A stretch of 43,921 nt of DNA. It comes from Nitrosomonas sp. (lineage in GTDB: Bacteria > Pseudomonadota > Gammaproteobacteria > Burkholderiales > Nitrosomonadaceae). Of the stretch, positions 35,336-43,920 are shown piece after piece (the first letter of the stretch is position 1; every line of letters starts with the position of its first letter). The notes beneath the pieces were generated by a model. It was not told where the DNA came from and searched no databases. It saw nothing but the letters and a program-made list of their open reading frames with translations. The stretch lies in contig JAJFJK010000015.1 in the NCBI GenBank assembly GCA_021774075.1, forward strand, positions 1 to 43,921, in the 5' to 3' direction. The position numbers and the translations under genes were made by a program.

Positions 35336-36868
35336 TTATGTTTTAGGATTGGATCGCTTCTCATCAGCGCTATCTAACACCATATGCGCTCTTTCAAGCG
35401 GCAATGTTTCACCCCGAAAAAACCTTTTATCACGCATATTCCATAGAACCATTAATGGAATACCTAATAATAACGTGACAACACCAATAAAAAAAACCGC
35501 ACCCATCCCTGCAATGGATCCACTGGATCCATAATCTGGGTCTAGCATGTTCCATGCTTGCAGGATACAGACCACAATCAAAATCACAGCGGCAATCGCA
35601 GGTAATATAACTTGCGATAAAGCTGTCTGCCAGTGATTAAAGGCGGTTCGGTGAAAATAAAACACGCAAGATAATGCCGCCACAATGTAGAAGGTACAAA
35701 CCGCAATACTGACACCATGAATAGTATCTTCAACGATTGATTCACTCATCAGGTTCAGCGTTATATAGATTACCAGTGTCATTAGACCAATAGTCCACGT
35801 TGTGAACTTTGGGGTCTGCGTTACTTCATTAACCGATGCAAACCGCTGCGGAATCGCCCGATAAGTCGCCATAGCTAATGCAACGCGTGCCGAAGGCATA
35901 ATCGTTGACATGGTTGACGAAAAAGCAGAAACACAAATAATTAATGCCGCAACTAACCCGCCTTTAGTACCAATTATTCCTGTAGCCAGCACGGTAATAC
36001 TGGAATCAATATTATCCTTGTGCGTTAAACTTGCTTCATGATCTGCGTCAATACCAGCATATGCCAATGCTACAGTGGCAAAAACCACATATGTGACAAC
36101 AGTGATCATCATCGCGATGACACCGCTACGACCAGCCTGCTCTGAATTACCATCTATCTCTTCAGACATAGCCAATGACGCATCAAATCCCCAGAAAATA
36201 AACAATGCAATAAGAAAGCCGTTGAGAAAAGTATCAAAAGAAGAAATTGCAAACGGATTAAACCATTGCCATGAAAACGGCTCAGCAGTGCTGACAGCAT
36301 TTCCTTGTAGGATATAAATAAGTAACATTGCAGCGAGCACGATAAGGATGCTGTATTGCGCAACTGTTAAAATCAAGGTGGTGCGTGAAGATTCTTTCGC
36401 GCCGAGCGCTGTGAGATATGTTGTGCTAAAGATAAAAAGGAACGCCACACCGACATGGAACCAAACAGGAATTTGATGCAGATCAAACACAATTGCCAAT
36501 GAATTGACAGTAATTTGAGTAGCCGCCACACCCGCTAATACGCTAGCCAATAAGAGCGCCCAACCACCGAACCAACCCACATGTGGGCCTATTGCCTTGG
36601 TTCCCCAAGTGAAAATAGTACCAGCGTCTGGTGCAGCGGTTGTCAGATGCTTGTAAGACAATGCCACAAAGAACATCGGAATAACAGAAAGAATGAATAC
36701 AATCGGCAACTGATAACCACTCCCGGTTGCACCGTAACCCAACGCGCCAGCCAAAGAGTACGCCGGAGCAGTCGCTGCCAGACCAATGGTAATCGCTGCC
36801 CACTTTGAGACAGATCCCTTTTTTAGACCTTTTGCTTTTAGCCCATGCATTGTTGTTTCTTCGTGCAT
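35336..36868 (-). CDS. APC family amino-acid permease
   Basis: A 510-residue transporter with about 12 hydrophobic segments. Helix 1 contains the unwound region with ATAPAYSLAGALGYGATGSG (32-51). After helix 2 comes AAPDAGTIFTWGTKAIGPHVG, characteristic of amino acid-polyamine-organocation carriers. Helix 6 is FIALFIFWGFDASLAMSEEI-like (actual segment GFLIALFIFWGFDASLAMSE). The substrate cannot be stated. A short cytoplasmic tail with charged residues follows. It is monocistronic; there is no metabolic gene next to it to suggest a substrate. Confidence 0.88.
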   Translation of the reverse strand: MHEETTMHGLKAKGLKKGSVSKWAAITIGLAATAPAYSLAGALGYGATGSGYQLPIVFILSVIPMFFVALSYKHLTTAAPDAGTIFTWGTKAIGPHVGWFGGWALLLASVLAGVAATQITVNSLAIVFDLHQIPVWFHVGVAFLFIFSTTYLTALGAKESSRTTLILTVAQYSILIVLAAMLLIYILQGNAVSTAEPFSWQWFNPFAISSFDTFLNGFLIALFIFWGFDASLAMSEEIDGNSEQAGRSGVIAMMITVVTYVVFATVALAYAGIDADHEASLTHKDNIDSSITVLATGIIGTKGGLVAALIICVSAFSSTMSTIMPSARVALAMATYRAIPQRFASVNEVTQTPKFTTWTIGLMTLVIYITLNLMSESIVEDTIHGVSIAVCTFYIVAALSCVFYFHRTAFNHWQTALSQVILPAIAAVILIVVCILQAWNMLDPDYGSSGSIAGMGAVFFIGVVTLLLGIPLMVLWNMRDKRFFRGETLPLERAHMVLDSADEKRSNPKT

Positions 36869-36907
36869 TCTGTTCCTTTTTTACTAACTATTGGAATTAC
36901 CAGCAAT

Positions 36908-36922
36908 TTGAAGGAGTACTAG
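36908..36922. repeat. Terminal remnant of the 265-bp inverted-repeat element
   Basis: TTGAAGGAGTACTAG is identical to the complement of 3636-3650, the outermost bases of the left end of the element at 3638-3902 together with the adjoining CT. It lies upstream of the permease gene. It may be a solo end left by deletion, or a preferred target site; a 15-bp match alone is suggestive. Confidence 0.45.
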
Positions 36923-37101
36923 CAGAGATTAGAACTCAAGTCAAAGCTGCAACAAACATGGATGAATATATCTTAAGATAGCAAGTAGAACATACCGAAT
37001 CTTCCGGTATCTTAGTTCGCTATAGCCTGAGACAGCCATTATCTATGCTATTATTCTTTGGCATTACAATACATTTAAATGAATGGCTGATTAAAGAATA
37101 A

Positions 37102-37410
37102 ATGAGTTACTACCAATACCATGTTTTTTTCTGTGTTAACCAGCGTGATGACAATGCAGCCTGCTGTAATAATATAGGTGCTCAAAACATGCGTGATTAT
37201 GCCAAAAAGCGTATTAAATCACTTGAATTAGCAGGCAAAAATAAAATACGTATTAATAATGCAGGTTGCCTTGATCGTTGCAATGAAGGCCCGCTGATTG
37301 TGATTTATCCAGAAGAAATTTGGTATACCTATATTGATAAAGAAGATGTTGATGAGATTATTGATGAACACCTCATGAAAGGACTGATTGTAGAACGACT
37401 CAGAATTTAA
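37102..37410 (+). CDS. Thioredoxin-like [2Fe-2S] ferredoxin
   Basis: A 102-residue protein of the thioredoxin-fold ferredoxin group. The cluster cysteines are Cys11 (VFFCVNQRDD), Cys21 or Cys22 (AACCNNIG), Cys56 and Cys60 (AGCLDRCNEGP). The fold continues with VIYPEEIWYTYIDKEDVDEI, as in the family. It likely transfers electrons, but no partner is visible. It lies 45 bp before the alpha/beta hydrolase on the same strand, a pairing that recurs in betaproteobacteria. Confidence 0.9.
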   Translation: MSYYQYHVFFCVNQRDDNAACCNNIGAQNMRDYAKKRIKSLELAGKNKIRINNAGCLDRCNEGPLIVIYPEEIWYTYIDKEDVDEIIDEHLMKGLIVERLRI

Positions 37411-37455
37411 CATCCATAAATCATCACTTTGTGACAAGATAAATCGAGTATCCAA

Positions 37456-38094
37456 TTGAAACATTACGTGATTCAGAAATTTTTTGTAGATGGTCCCATA
37501 GGAAAGTTGGAAACTGTTTTAGCTGAACCAGAAACTGCACCAATAGGCATTGCGGTCATCGCCCATCCGCATCCACTGCATGGTGGAACAATGGATAATA
37601 AAATTGTCTATACCCTGTTTCATAGCTTGCTCGAATTGGGGTTTATAGCGGTGAAATTTAATTTTCGTGGTGTTGGTGAAAGTGAAGGGATATTTGATAA
37701 TGGCATTGGTGAGATTGAAGATGCCGTTACCGTAACAAACGCTATTCGCAGTCAATACAGCAACCACCTTCCTCGTATGCCATTATTGCTGGCTGGTTTC
37801 TCCTTTGGCGGCGGTATTCAATTGTACGCTGCTGTACAACTTAATCCTGAATTTCTGGTACTTGTCGCCCCCTCTGTTAACAACCTTAATGCTCCCCCTG
37901 TACATGAACAAACCAAACATGCCTTAATCATTCATGGCGAGTATAACGAAATTGTAAGCATCAAGACAATATTTGACTGGGCCGCTCCTCAGTCATTGCC
38001 AATAGTTATTATTCCAGGCGCCGAGCATTTCTTTCATGGGAAGCTTCCGATACTCAAACAAACCATACTCAACTTCAATTCTTACAAAAAATAA
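37456..38094 (+). CDS. Alpha/beta hydrolase (COG2945-like)
   Basis: A 212-residue serine hydrolase fold. The oxyanion/HPHP segment is IAHPHPLHGGTMDNKIV (35-51), the strand NFRGVGESEG (69-78), the nucleophile Ser116 in AGFSFGGG and the catalytic histidine His191 in PGAEHFFHG. The position where relatives have the acid aspartate (HGExDEVV) reads HGEYNEIVS, that is Asn164, with Glu165 next to it. The start is taken as TTG 37456 preceded by CGAG; GTG at 37468 is the alternative. Substrate unknown. Confidence 0.85.
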   Translation: MKHYVIQKFFVDGPIGKLETVLAEPETAPIGIAVIAHPHPLHGGTMDNKIVYTLFHSLLELGFIAVKFNFRGVGESEGIFDNGIGEIEDAVTVTNAIRSQYSNHLPRMPLLLAGFSFGGGIQLYAAVQLNPEFLVLVAPSVNNLNAPPVHEQTKHALIIHGEYNEIVSIKTIFDWAAPQSLPIVIIPGAEHFFHGKLPILKQTILNFNSYKK

Positions 38095-38238
38095 TTTCTT
38101 AGCTATCCTTCTCCAAAGCCTTCAAGTGCGTGATACAAACACACTAGTGAAGTGGTGGCTGACCATTCGCTGCAGACCACGGCTTGTCTTGAATCATCCG
38201 GGCAACTCTGAACCCGTCAACATCAAGTAGTCGGAGCA

Positions 38239-38409
38239 CTAGGAGTGCCGCTGTCCGAGAATAGCAATCGTAGCGAGAGAAAGCCATTTTGGGGCAGATT
38301 TTTTGATCATTTGAGGCGAATAGTTGTTCTATTTAATGAAAATTATCGGGAAATATGACCAAAATGGCTTTTCCGTAGTAGATTATTCTATTCTCTGACA
38401 GCCTCCTAG
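38239..38409. mobile_element. MITE-like inverted-repeat element, copy 2
   Basis: Second copy of the element at 232-376, in the opposite orientation. CTAG flanks both ends (38239-38242 and 38406-38409). Its complement follows copy 1 almost base for base over most of its length, including ATAGAACAACTATTCGCCTC. It is 171 bp rather than 145: about 18-20 extra bases lie in the loop region (near GATCAAAAAATCTGCCCC on the complement), and a few more near one terminus (GAGTGCCGCTGTCCGAG). No coding capacity. Confidence 0.75.
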
Positions 38410-38636
38410 ATTTCTATGTAACTTTTTAAAACAAAATTCAATAACACACAAAACAAACGAATTTTCAAACAGCCTTACTTAGTTAGAGAATCGCTGATCA
38501 AACTTTTAGATTTAATAGTTTTTTTCTAAACAAATACACTATATCTTCCGTAAATATGTATGAATAGTAGTTAAGAGAACTTTTGAAACTATTCCTTAGC
38601 CACAAGCATCTCAAATCTAAGTAACAAATTTTTAAT

Positions 38637-38663
38637 TAAACTTTCTTAGCTCTTTGCCGTTAA
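38637..38663 (+). promoter_or_regulatory. Sigma-28 (FliA) flagellar promoter of cheYZ
   Basis: TAAACTTT begins at 38637 and GCCGTTAA lies at 38656-38663, with 15 bases between TAAA and GCC. Against the established FliA consensus (TAAAGTTT, 11 bases, GCCGATAA) there are two mismatches in 16 positions and exact spacing. The promoter lies 94 bp ahead of the cheY start, so cheY and cheZ are late (class III) flagellar genes here. Confidence 0.75.
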
Positions 38664-38756
38664 GCACTTTGAAAAAGAACATCATATCTAACGGAATAAT
38701 AGGTATTGTTATTTTAAATATCTAATAAGAAATCAAGTTTATTCACGGAGAAACTA

Positions 38757-39158
38757 ATGCCTGACAAAAATATGAAATTCTTAGTAGTGGACGACTTCTC
38801 TACTATGCGGAGAATTGTTCGTAATCTTCTAAAAGAACTGGGTTTTGTCAATGTTGATGAGGCTGAAGATGGCGCTGTAGGACTACGTAAACTTCAAGAT
38901 GGGAACTTCGATTTTGTCGTTTCAGATTGGAATATGCCCAATATGGATGGACTCACAATGCTTAAAAGTATTCGTGCAAACGATAATTTAAAAGCAATTC
39001 CTGTGCTTATGGTAACGGCCGAAGCAAAGAAAGAAAACATTGTTGCAGCTGCCCAGGCTGGTGCCAGTGGCTATATCGTCAAACCTTTCACAGCAGCCAC
39101 ACTTGATGAAAAATTAAACAAAATTTTTCAAAATATGGAAAGTAAAGCATCAGCCTAA
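38757..39158 (+). CDS. cheY: Chemotaxis response regulator CheY
   Basis: A 133-residue single-domain receiver that, when phosphorylated by CheA, binds the flagellar switch protein FliM and reverses rotation. The sequence is close to the E. coli protein with the same numbering: acidic pocket Asp12-Asp13, phosphorylation site Asp57 ([10 protein letters not shown]), Thr87 ([10 protein letters not shown]) and Lys109 ([10 protein letters not shown]). A CGGAG ribosome binding site lies 8 bp before the ATG. It is followed by cheZ after 47 bp and preceded by a FliA promoter. No other che gene is in view. Confidence 0.97.
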   Translation: MPDKNMKFLVVDDFSTMRRIVRNLLKELGFVNVDEAEDGAVGLRKLQDGNFDFVVSDWNMPNMDGLTMLKSIRANDNLKAIPVLMVTAEAKKENIVAAAQAGASGYIVKPFTAATLDEKLNKIFQNMESKASA

Positions 39159-39205
39159 ATCAATAATTATTTGAACTCTGTTTACAACGAATCTGTGAGT
39201 CTAAA

Positions 39206-39964
39206 ATGAATACAATCCCACTCATCGAAACACCAGTTGAAGAAAACACACTTGAAACTGAGCTAGAAAACAATAACCTGGATCAACCATCTTTAATGGC
39301 ATCAACTAGCGATAGCATTGACAAAACAGGCGAAACAAGTGGAGCAGAAAGTGATAAAAAGGTAATTGATCAAGTTGGACAGTTAACACGTACGCTACAT
39401 AACAGTTTACGTGAGTTAGGCTACGACAAACGTTTAGAATCAATCACATCTGAAGTTCCAGAGGCCCAGGATAAGCTTTCCTATGTTGCAAGTAAAACGG
39501 AACAAGCAGCAGAACGTGCATTAAATGCCACTGAAATAGCCATGCCTATTCAGGAAAAACTCTCCACAGATGCAACTAAATTATCTGAGCAGTGGAAAGA
39601 AGCACTTGAATCACAACAATCACAACCAGATACAGAAAAATTCAAAGCACTACTGATAGAAACGCTTAGTTACCTTAATAACGTACCTAGTCAGGCCGAT
39701 GCAACGAACGCCCAATTGATGGAAATCATGATGGCGCAAGACTTCCAAGATCTGACTGGCCAAGTTATCAAAAAGATTACACATATGGTTCAGACGCTTG
39801 AACAAGAGTTAGTGCAATTATTACTTGCAAATGTTCCAACAACTAATGCAGAAAAAACTGAAGATGGACTAATGAATGGCCCAGTTGTTAATCCAGAAAA
39901 ACGTAGCGATGTTGTTAGCAGTCAGGATCAGGTAGATGATTTATTAGCGAGTCTTGGTTTCTAG
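39206..39964 (+). CDS. cheZ: CheY-P phosphatase CheZ
   Basis: Dephosphorylates CheY-P to end the tumble signal. It is 252 residues, longer than the 214 of E. coli mainly through an acidic, low-complexity N-terminus (about 1-50). The central helices form the dimer hairpin, and the active segment AQDFQDLTGQVIKK has the catalytic Asp182 and Gln186. The C-terminal peptide QDQVDDLLASLGF is the CheY-binding tail. Convergent with rng, whose end lies 17 bp away. Confidence 0.95.
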   Translation: MNTIPLIETPVEENTLETELENNNLDQPSLMASTSDSIDKTGETSGAESDKKVIDQVGQLTRTLHNSLRELGYDKRLESITSEVPEAQDKLSYVASKTEQAAERALNATEIAMPIQEKLSTDATKLSEQWKEALESQQSQPDTEKFKALLIETLSYLNNVPSQADATNAQLMEIMMAQDFQDLTGQVIKKITHMVQTLEQELVQLLLANVPTTNAEKTEDGLMNGPVVNPEKRSDVVSSQDQVDDLLASLGF

Positions 39965-39981
39965 GAATCACATCAAATTTA

Positions 39982-41436
39982 TTACATAAGTATCACATCA
40001 TATTGTTCTTGAGTATAGGATTCCTCAACTTGGAGACTAATTGGTTTAGCAATAAAATCTCCAAGTTGGGCAAGACTCTGAGATTCTTCGTCAAGAAACA
40101 AATCAATCACTGGTTGCGCTGCAAGAATACGAAAACCATTTGCATCAAATTGTCGAGATTCACGCAGTAATTCTCGCAAGATCTCGTAGCAAATTGTTTG
40201 CGCAGTTCTGATTTCCCCCCGTCCCTGACATGTTGGACAAGATTCACACAACACATGTGAAAGACTCTCGCGTGTACGCTTACGCGTCATTTCAACTAAC
40301 CCTAGCGTAGTAAACCCATTAACGGTCATGCGTGTTCGGTCTTTCATTAACGCTTTATTAAATTCCGTTAGAACTGAGTTTTTATGTTCTTCAGAATCCA
40401 TGTCTATGAAATCGATGATAACAATGCCACCTAAATTACGCAGGCGAAGCTGGCGTGCAATAACCTGGGCGGCTTCAAGGTTTGTCTTATAGATCGTATC
40501 ATCAAAATTACGCACACCGATGTAACCACCCGTATTTACATCCATAGTAGTCAGTGCTTCAGTTTGATCAATAATAAGATATCCGCCTGATTTTAAATTA
40601 ACCCGCTTGGCCAATGATTTTTCAATTTCGTCTTCTACACTGTATAAATCAAATAATGGTCGCTCTCCAGTATATAGGTCGATTCGTTCAGCGATATTAG
40701 TCATGTAGTTCTCTGCAAACGTTATCAGATTTTGATAATTCTCACGAGAATCTATTTGAATACGTTTTGTATCATCATTTACAAAATCACGTAAAACGCG
40801 ATGACTTAAACCCAGGTCTTGATAAAGCAGAACAGGGGCGGAATCTGTTAATGATTTTTGTTGGATATCGTGCCAAAGTTTATGCAAATACTCAATGTCT
40901 GCTTTTAGATCATGCTCTTCCGCAGCCTCTGCCATTGTTCTAATGATATAACCGCCCGTCTCTTCCACAGGCAAAACATGTTGCAGTTTCTCTCTTAATA
41001 GCTCACGTTCTTCATCATCTTCAATACGCTGTGAAATACCAATATGTGACTCTTGAGGCAAATAAACCAACATGCGACCAGCCAGGCTAACCTGAGTAGA
41101 CAAGCGCGCACCTTTTGTTCCGATAGTATCCTTTATGGCTTGGACAAGAATACTATTCCCTTCATACAATAATTTTTCAATAGGTTTTGCTGACTCATCA
41201 TCCTGACCTGCTTCCCATATATCCGCAACATGTAAGAAAGCAGCACGATCAAGTCCAATATCTACAAAAGCTGACTGCATGCCAGGTAGAACACGGCTCA
41301 CACGACCATTATAAATATTACCCACAATGCCACGACCGCTTGTACGCTCAATATGTAATTCTTGCGTTACACCTTGCTCCAAGATAGCCACACGGGTTTC
41401 TTGTGGCGTTATATTTACAAGAATTTCATTACTCAT
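39982..41436 (-). CDS. rng: Ribonuclease G
   Basis: An endoribonuclease that matures the 5' end of 16S rRNA and cleaves some mRNAs. The 484 residues are the RNase G length, without the long C-terminal scaffold of RNase E. An S1 domain spans about 36-125 (GNIYNGRVSRVLPGMQSAFVDI is the start, split here in two parts: GNIYNGRVSRVL and PGMQSAFVDIG). Catalytic aspartates are Asp299 (TMDVNTGG) and Asp342 (IIDFIDM). The zinc-link cysteines are Cys397, Cys400 and Cys403 (CESCPTCQGRG). It lies downstream of maf, as in many proteobacteria. Confidence 0.96.
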   Translation of the reverse strand: MSNEILVNITPQETRVAILEQGVTQELHIERTSGRGIVGNIYNGRVSRVLPGMQSAFVDIGLDRAAFLHVADIWEAGQDDESAKPIEKLLYEGNSILVQAIKDTIGTKGARLSTQVSLAGRMLVYLPQESHIGISQRIEDDEERELLREKLQHVLPVEETGGYIIRTMAEAAEEHDLKADIEYLHKLWHDIQQKSLTDSAPVLLYQDLGLSHRVLRDFVNDDTKRIQIDSRENYQNLITFAENYMTNIAERIDLYTGERPLFDLYSVEDEIEKSLAKRVNLKSGGYLIIDQTEALTTMDVNTGGYIGVRNFDDTIYKTNLEAAQVIARQLRLRNLGGIVIIDFIDMDSEEHKNSVLTEFNKALMKDRTRMTVNGFTTLGLVEMTRKRTRESLSHVLCESCPTCQGRGEIRTAQTICYEILRELLRESRQFDANGFRILAAQPVIDLFLDEESQSLAQLGDFIAKPISLQVEESYTQEQYDVILM

Positions 41437-41629
41437 AGAAAATATTAATTTTTGTTAAATCTGGAAACTAAACAAGCCAATTATTTCACAGAACACACTT
41501 GATACATGTTTTTGAACGTAACGAGTTAAAACATGCCAGGAAATTCTCTCTATTTACTCGTCACAGTTTCTCAGAGAATTAAGAAAGGTACAATTGATAC
41601 TTTCCACACCTAATGGTGGATTTTGATTT

Positions 41630-42253
41630 TCAGGCAAACACTTCTATGCCTACTTCCTCAAGCAATTGCGCTGTTTCAAATAATGGCAGCCCCATAACCC
41701 CGCTGTAACTCCCGGAAATTTCAACAATAAAGGCGCTTGCCATACCCTGTATTGCATAAGCACCTGCTTTATCAAAGATTTCACCACTATTGATACAATA
41801 TCGAATCTCTCGTTTACCAATTTCACGAAATCGAACATCTGTCGTGGACAATCTAACTTGAATCTTATCTCTCACAACAACACCGATTGCTGTCATCACC
41901 TGATGAGTTCGGCCAGAAAGTGCCATCAATGTTTCTTCTGCCTGAGCTGAATCTTGTGGCTTACCGAGAATACACCCATCAATCGTTACCACTGTATCAG
42001 CCACCAGAACAGGCTGTAGCGGGAGTCTACGTTGTATCAACCGAGACCAGCCTTCTTCAGCTTTTGTATTTACAATACGATAAACATAATCAGTGGGCGA
42101 CTCATCAGGCAACGGGGTTTCATCGACGTCTAATGGGCGACTAAGTGTTTCCCGCATGAGCAAGATATTATATCTTACGCCAATTTGTTTTAATAACTCT
42201 CGCCGACGCAGACTGCGTGACGCAAGATAAATACTATTATCTGGGAAATTCAT
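41630..42253 (-). CDS. maf: Maf-family nucleotide pyrophosphatase
   Basis: A 207-residue house-cleaning hydrolase for dTTP/UTP or modified nucleotides. It begins with the family motif IYLASRSLRRRELLKQIGV, and has the metal-binding VLVADTVVTIDGCILGKP and a FREIGKREIRYCINSGEIFDKAGAY-type segment (KAGAYAIQGMASAFI near 165-180). It stands between rlmH and rng, the usual betaproteobacterial order. Whether it prefers dTTP/UTP (YhdE type) or 7-methyl-GTP (YceF type) is not certain; the rng link favours the YhdE type. Confidence 0.93.
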   Translation of the reverse strand: MNFPDNSIYLASRSLRRRELLKQIGVRYNILLMRETLSRPLDVDETPLPDESPTDYVYRIVNTKAEEGWSRLIQRRLPLQPVLVADTVVTIDGCILGKPQDSAQAEETLMALSGRTHQVMTAIGVVVRDKIQVRLSTTDVRFREIGKREIRYCINSGEIFDKAGAYAIQGMASAFIVEISGSYSGVMGLPLFETAQLLEEVGIEVFA

Positions 42254-42391
42254 AATATCAATGTAATCTCTATTATAAGAACAGAATCTGAAAACTAATT
42301 TTACGCCACCTTCAATATCTTATAATGATAATAAAAAATAGTTACAGCCCATATTTCTATGATTTTGATGGCTTTTATTGCCTTTTTCCAT

Positions 42392-42862
42392 TCATACACG
42401 ATGATAAGGATGTTTTTTGATTACGGATGCCACACGATACAACTGCTCCGCCAATATAACCCGCACCAAGCCATGCGGCATCGTTAACTTTGAAAGTGCA
42501 AGCAACTCATCCGCAGACGCCTTAATGTCTTGATGCAATCCGTCTGCCCCACCAATTACAAACGCGGCATCTCCACCTTCTTTCATCCATTCAGTGATGA
42601 CACTGGCAAATTTAACGGTTGTCCATTGTTTACCTCGCTCATCTAACGCCACGAGTCGACAGCCTGGCGGTATTACTGCACGTATGCGCTTACTCTCTGC
42701 ATCTAATAATTTCTGAGTTTGTTGACTACTGGTGCGTTTCTCCGGTTTGATTTCTATTAATTTGGCTGTTATCTCATGAGGTAAGCGCTTAATATACGTT
42801 GCATAACCTGCATTCACCCAATCAGGCATTTTATTACCAACGGCCAGTATATTAATTTTCAT
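42392..42862 (-). CDS. rlmH: 23S rRNA pseudouridine-1915 N3-methyltransferase RlmH
   Basis: A 156-residue SPOUT-fold methyltransferase acting on the intact 70S ribosome at helix 69. The knot region is [13 protein letters not shown] and the C-terminus reads [23 protein letters not shown], the family signature. The length matches the usual 155. It is followed by maf after about 140 bp and preceded by rsfS after 52 bp. Confidence 0.96.
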   Translation of the reverse strand: MKINILAVGNKMPDWVNAGYATYIKRLPHEITAKLIEIKPEKRTSSQQTQKLLDAESKRIRAVIPPGCRLVALDERGKQWTTVKFASVITEWMKEGGDAAFVIGGADGLHQDIKASADELLALSKLTMPHGLVRVILAEQLYRVASVIKKHPYHRV

Positions 42863-42914
42863 ATTCCAAGGTTACTTTTGGCGTCATCATATTGATGTTT
42901 CTATTGCTGATTCA

Positions 42915-43241
42915 TTATTCCCGCTTTTCCCACAACGCTTCTAAATCGTAATATTCCCGTACTGTTGGTTGCATAATATGCACAACAACATCGCCTACAT
43001 CAACAAGCAACCATTCACCGGTTTGCTCACCTTCAACACTAAAAATATTACCGCCCGCAGCTTTTACTTTTTCCTGAACATTACTTGCCAAGGCTTTTGT
43101 TTGGCGTGATGAGTCTGCACTGGCAATGACTATAAAATCAAACATTGCAGTTATTTTTGATACATCCAGAACCTTAATATCATGCGCCTTTATATCTTCA
43201 AGTGCAGAAACAATCGTATCAACCAATATTTTTGAACTCAT
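42915..43241 (-). CDS. rsfS: Ribosomal silencing factor RsfS
   Basis: A 108-residue protein that binds L14 of the large subunit and blocks subunit joining in starvation. Its signatures are DIKVLDVSKITAMFDFIVIA, the SSRQTKALASNV helix, and the GEWLLVDVGDVVVHIM strand pair with REYYDLEALW. Its ATG overlaps the stop codon of nadD (ATGA), so the two are translationally coupled. Confidence 0.96.
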   Translation of the reverse strand: MSSKILVDTIVSALEDIKAHDIKVLDVSKITAMFDFIVIASADSSRQTKALASNVQEKVKAAGGNIFSVEGEQTGEWLLVDVGDVVVHIMQPTVREYYDLEALWEKRE

Positions 43242-43786
43242 CCTTCTCCAATGTACAAGTGATTGGTTTTAATATAATCATAAACAATCTCAGGCAAACA
43301 ATAACGTGCACTCCTGCCAGAAGCAATTAATGAACGTATTTGTGTGGCTGAAATTTCTAATAAGCTTGTCTTTGCAGCAAAAACCAATCCCCCCGATTGA
43401 CGCGCCAACTCATTTGCATGGGTTACCCAGCGGGACATGCATTCATTTTTTAAATCTTGTGGTAGCGCTTCATTATTCATAATATGCGAATTGCCAGGAC
43501 GACCAACGATGATGAAATGACAAAGTTTGAATAGTTCTTGCCAGCAATGCCACTGATGTAATTTCAGAAAAGCATCTATTCCCACAATAAAACACAGCGC
43601 AGCATCCTCACCAAATTCCCGCCTGTATTCACGCAACGATGCAACCGTTGTAGTTTCCCCCGCACGATTGATTTCTCGTTCATCCACAGAAGATCTGGCG
43701 TTGTCTTGTGTCGCCAAATGCACCATTGTTTTCCTGTGACACTTTGAAGCAAAGGGAATATTTCGTAAACGAGGCTCACCAGAAGG
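43238..43786 (-). CDS. nadD: Nicotinate-nucleotide adenylyltransferase NadD, 5' end missing
   Basis: About 180 residues corresponding to the C-terminal four-fifths of NadD, the enzyme making nicotinic acid adenine dinucleotide. It shows HRKTMVHLA, the FIVGIDAFLKLHQWHCWQEL segment, HFIIVGRPG, and ISATQIRSLIASGRSARYCL at the end with the SxxxIR motif. The N-terminal 30-35 residues with the nucleotide-binding GGTFDPxHxGH motif are absent: upstream of PSGEPRLRN the sequence switches to GC-rich DNA of different origin. The gene is likely whole in the organism; the truncation looks like a join in the assembly. Confidence 0.85.
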   Translation of the reverse strand, partial: PSGEPRLRNIPFASKCHRKTMVHLATQDNARSSVDEREINRAGETTTVASLREYRREFGEDAALCFIVGIDAFLKLHQWHCWQELFKLCHFIIVGRPGNSHIMNNEALPQDLKNECMSRWVTHANELARQSGGLVFAAKTSLLEISATQIRSLIASGRSARYCLPEIVYDYIKTNHLYIGEG

Positions 43787-43920
43787 CACGCCAGCGCAAC
43801 GCCTACGGCGGCGAGCACGTAGATGGGCGCTTCGGCGGGCGTGGTTTCGTAGAGCAGTGGTCGCAGTCCTTGCGCGGCCACGCCGGCGAGGATCGTGCCG
43901 CCGAGCAGCCCGGCTCCCAC
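43771..43920 (-). other. Foreign GC-rich fragment encoding FtsX/MacB-type permease C-terminus
   Basis: From about 43787 to the window end GC is about 72% (95 of 131 bases from 43791), against a clearly AT-leaning window. The minus frame reads GLLGGTILAGVAAQGLRP, LLYETTPAEAPIYVLAAV and GVALACLLVSLV. This is the pattern of the last membrane helices of FtsX-like permeases, for example those with the ending xxLYGVxPxDPxTF. The expected continuation PARRAT is replaced by the nadD sequence. The two frames share about 15-20 bases around 43770-43789, so a short overlap could have caused a false join. Confidence 0.65.

Larger units (their letters stand above)
38095..38756. other. Intergenic region between hydrolase and cheY
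   Basis: About 660 bp holding the second MITE-like element (38239-38409) and the FliA promoter (38637-38663), both listed separately. On the minus strand 38143-38232 is an open run of about 29 codons ending in TAG, with composition richer in GC than its surroundings; I do not recognise it and it may be a gene remnant. The stretch 38410-38636 is very AT-rich with no supported feature. Confidence 0.45.
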
